A stretch of 7,110 bases of DNA, from contig RFZE01000072.1 in assembly GCA_009920875.1 (NCBI GenBank), positions 1-7,110 of the forward strand, written 5' to 3'. Below, one piece after another: positions 5,611 through 7,110 of this stretch (its first letter is position 1; each line of letters opens with the position of its first letter). The stretch comes from Alphaproteobacteria bacterium (lineage in GTDB: Bacteria; Pseudomonadota; Alphaproteobacteria; RS24). The position numbers were made by a program, and so were the translations under genes. The notes below the pieces were generated by a model. That model did not search any database and was not told the DNA's origin. It saw nothing but the letters and a program-made list of their open reading frames with translations.

Positions 5611-6746
5611 GATTTCTGTCCCACAAGCGCAATGCGCGCATTATATCGGTTCATGGCAAAAGAAGTGAGCAGGCTCAGCGTCAGATAAATCATCATGGTA
5701 ATGAATATGATTTCGACCGCTTGGCCGACCTGCGTTAGCGTCGTGCCTGCGAACACGGAGACGATATCGGGATAGGCAATGGCGACCGCCAAGGATGAAT
5801 TTTTGGTCAGATTGAGATATTGGCTGGTCAATGGCGGAATGATGACGCGCAGCGCTTGCGGAATGACCACCAGCCGCAACGCCGTATTATCCGGAAGCCC
5901 GAGTGCCGCCGCCGCTTCGCGCTGGCCTTTTGAGACAGATTGAATGCCAGCGCGGACAATCTCGGCGATAAACGCCGCCGTGTAGAGGCTGAGCGCCAAA
6001 AGCAGCGCGACAAATTCAGGAATGACGGTGATGCCGCCGCGAAAGTTAAAACCCTTAAGGGCCGGAATATCGAAACTGAACGGCACGCCGCCCAATAGTG
6101 CCGCGAAAGCCAGCGATGCCATAGCAATCATCGACACCGGTCTCCATATGGATTGCGCCGTGCCGTCAGCCAAACGCAAAAGTCGGGCACGGCGGCGCAG
6201 CCAAAAATAAGCGGTGGTGCTGACAGCCAAGGCCGCGCCATACCACCATGCGGCGGCGGTCATTTCCAGAGCCGGAACAACAATGCCGCGATTGCTCAGA
6301 AATACCGCATCGCCCAGCGACACGGCTTTGCGCGGGCTGGGCAAATTACGCAGCACGCCGAAATACCAAAACATGATTTGCAACAGCAGCGGCACATTGC
6401 GGAAAATTTCCACATAGACCATCGCCGTTTTATTGACCAACCAATTGCTCGACAGGCGCGCCACGCCAAGCACAAAACCGAGAACCGTTGCCAAACCAAT
6501 GCCAAGCACCGACACCAAAAGCGTGTTCAAAAGCCCGACCGTCAGCACCCGCGCAAAACTGCTGTCTTCGGAGTACTCAATCAGCGTTTGGTTAATGCCG
6601 AACCCGGCGCGCTCCGACAAAAACCCGAAGCCGGAATTAATGTTCTGCCGCTCCAAATTGCTTTGCACATTGGCAACCAGCCAAACCATGGCCAGCACCA
6701 AAGCACCGAGCACCAACGCCTGCAAAAGCACATCACGGCGCAGCAA
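5607..6746 (-). CDS. aapQ: General L-amino-acid ABC transporter permease AapQ (start uncertain)
   Basis: This is the second channel-forming permease of the Aap importer, 379 residues from the TTG at 6746. A membrane segment lies near 6-25, followed by the conserved NSGFGFL (37-43) and RAGF (46-49) region of the Aap/Bzt family. The permease core begins with LLNTLLVSVLG (72-82), and VEIFRNVPLLLQI is at 112-124. A long central insertion carries extra membrane segments near 166-183 and 204-220. The EAA loop is AEIVRAGIQSVSKGQREAAA (261-280). The open frame extends upstream to the aapJ stop codon in the same frame. AGGAG (6774-6778) lies 6 bases before an ATC at 6765-6767, which would give 386 residues and a longer N-terminus. 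The TTG used here has no ribosome site. The true start is therefore probably the ATC, or the region carries a base error. Confidence 0.9.
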   Translation of the reverse strand: MLRRDVLLQALVLGALVLAMVWLVANVQSNLERQNINSGFGFLSERAGFGINQTLIEYSEDSSFARVLTVGLLNTLLVSVLGIGLATVLGFVLGVARLSSNWLVNKTAMVYVEIFRNVPLLLQIMFWYFGVLRNLPSPRKAVSLGDAVFLSNRGIVVPALEMTAAAWWYGAALAVSTTAYFWLRRRARLLRLADGTAQSIWRPVSMIAMASLAFAALLGGVPFSFDIPALKGFNFRGGITVIPEFVALLLALSLYTAAFIAEIVRAGIQSVSKGQREAAAALGLPDNTALRLVVIPQALRVIIPPLTSQYLNLTKNSSLAVAIAYPDIVSVFAGTTLTQVGQAVEIIFITMMIYLTLSLLTSFAMNRYNARIALVGQKS

Positions 6747-6773
6747 TTTTAACGTCAGCGTGTTGATGGTCAG

Positions 6774-6778
6774 CTCCT
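6774..6778 (-). promoter_or_regulatory. Shine-Dalgarno AGGAG of aapQ, facing an ATC codon
   Basis: AGGAG overlaps the aapJ stop codon (TAG at 6777-6779). The spacer CTGACC is followed by ATC at 6765-6767. No ATG, GTG or TTG occurs in frame until the TTG at 6746, 27 bases from the site; a CTG at 6756-6758 is 15 bases away. Confidence 0.65.
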
Positions 6779-7110
6779 AACGAATGGGCGGTGCATATTG
6801 CAAACCGCCATCGGTCCACAGCGCATTATAACCGCGCTTAATGCCGAGCGGTGTATTGATGCCGACATTGCGTTCAAAAATTTCACCATAATTGCCGACC
6901 TGCTTGACCGCTTGGAAAGCCCAATCGGCCGGAATGCCGAGATTGGCCCCAAATGTGCCGTCTTTACCAAGCAAGCGTTTGACGGAAGGGTTGGTCGAAT
7001 TGCCCATGGAGACGATGTTTTTGGATGTCACCCCCAATTCCTCTGCCGCGACAGTGGCGTAATGCACCCAAGCGATAATATCACCCCAGACATTATCACC
7101 CTGCCGCACG
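6777..7110 (-). CDS. aapJ: Amino-acid ABC transporter periplasmic binding protein AapJ (C-terminal part)
   Basis: The frame is open to the right edge of the window and ends at TAG 6777-6779, giving the last 110 or so residues of a protein normally about 340 long. AapJ is the periplasmic receptor that delivers a broad range of L-amino acids to AapQMP. Typical C-terminal landmarks are visible: the repeated AEELGV turn near the start, NPSVKRLLG about 40-48 residues in, a DWAFQAVKQVGNYGEIFERN stretch about 62-81, and a terminal GGLQYAPPIR. The signal peptide and N-terminal lobe lie outside the window. The GTG near the edge is an internal valine, not a start. The stop is followed 9 bases later by the probable aapQ start. 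Confidence 0.92.
   Translation of the reverse strand, partial: VRQGDNVWGDIIAWVHYATVAAEELGVTSKNIVSMGNSTNPSVKRLLGKDGTFGANLGIPADWAFQAVKQVGNYGEIFERNVGINTPLGIKRGYNALWTDGGLQYAPPIR

Noticed and set aside
6153..6752. 199-codon plus-strand open frame opposite aapQ
   Set aside because: It lies antisense to a clear permease gene, has Gln/His/Arg-rich composition with no recognisable domain, and is explained by the codon bias of aapQ.
6744..6779. Possible aapJ-aapQ fusion by readthrough of the in-frame TAG
   Set aside because: aapJ ends at its normal C-terminus, and a Shine-Dalgarno overlapping the stop indicates separate translation of aapQ. A periplasmic-to-membrane fusion is not expected.

Overview
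This 7.1 kb window looks like chromosomal DNA from an alphaproteobacterium. The evidence is a complete aapQMP set plus the end of aapJ in the usual J-Q-M-P order, a cysteine synthase of the 'EGTAGNTGIG' type, and a ChrR-like anti-sigma protein followed by a DUF6134-type protein. Base composition is moderately GC-rich by eye. I see no mobile element, CRISPR array, tRNA or rRNA. Genes are packed tightly with several overlaps, and no gene-free stretch exceeds about 110 bases. I cannot fix genus or order from the sequence.

Left block (about 1-2142). A probable 3' end of a plus-strand gene stops at 61 and faces a three-gene minus-strand unit read right to left. That unit is a ChrR-like anti-sigma/cupin protein (TTG start at 2142), a secreted DUF6134-like protein, and a classical short-chain dehydrogenase/reductase (SDR). 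In Rhodobacter-type bacteria ChrR restrains an ECF sigma factor in the singlet-oxygen response, so this may be a small oxidative-stress or lipid-related operon. Two features are unusual. The anti-sigma domain lacks its zinc-binding His/Cys residues and no sigma gene sits beside it. The SDR lacks about 20 residues, including the conserved catalytic-tetrad Asn.

Middle block (about 2143-3764). A divergent intergenic region of 108 bases separates the ChrR-like gene from cysK, which makes cysteine from O-acetylserine and sulfide. cysK is joined through a TAATG stop/start overlap to a GNAT acetyltransferase.

Right block (3761-7110). The aapJQMP operon on the minus strand encodes a general L-amino-acid ABC importer: periplasmic binding protein (only its C-terminus is in the window), two permeases and the ATPase. 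aapQ/aapM and aapM/aapP overlap through ATGA. aapQ has no canonical start codon at the right distance from its strong Shine-Dalgarno; an ATC codon sits exactly where the start is expected. The stop codons of the GNAT gene and aapP overlap tail to tail, leaving no room for a terminator between them.

No wholly new system is evident. The most worthwhile points are the zinc-ligand-free, sigma-less ChrR homologue, the SDR missing a catalytic helix, and the possible ATC start of aapQ.
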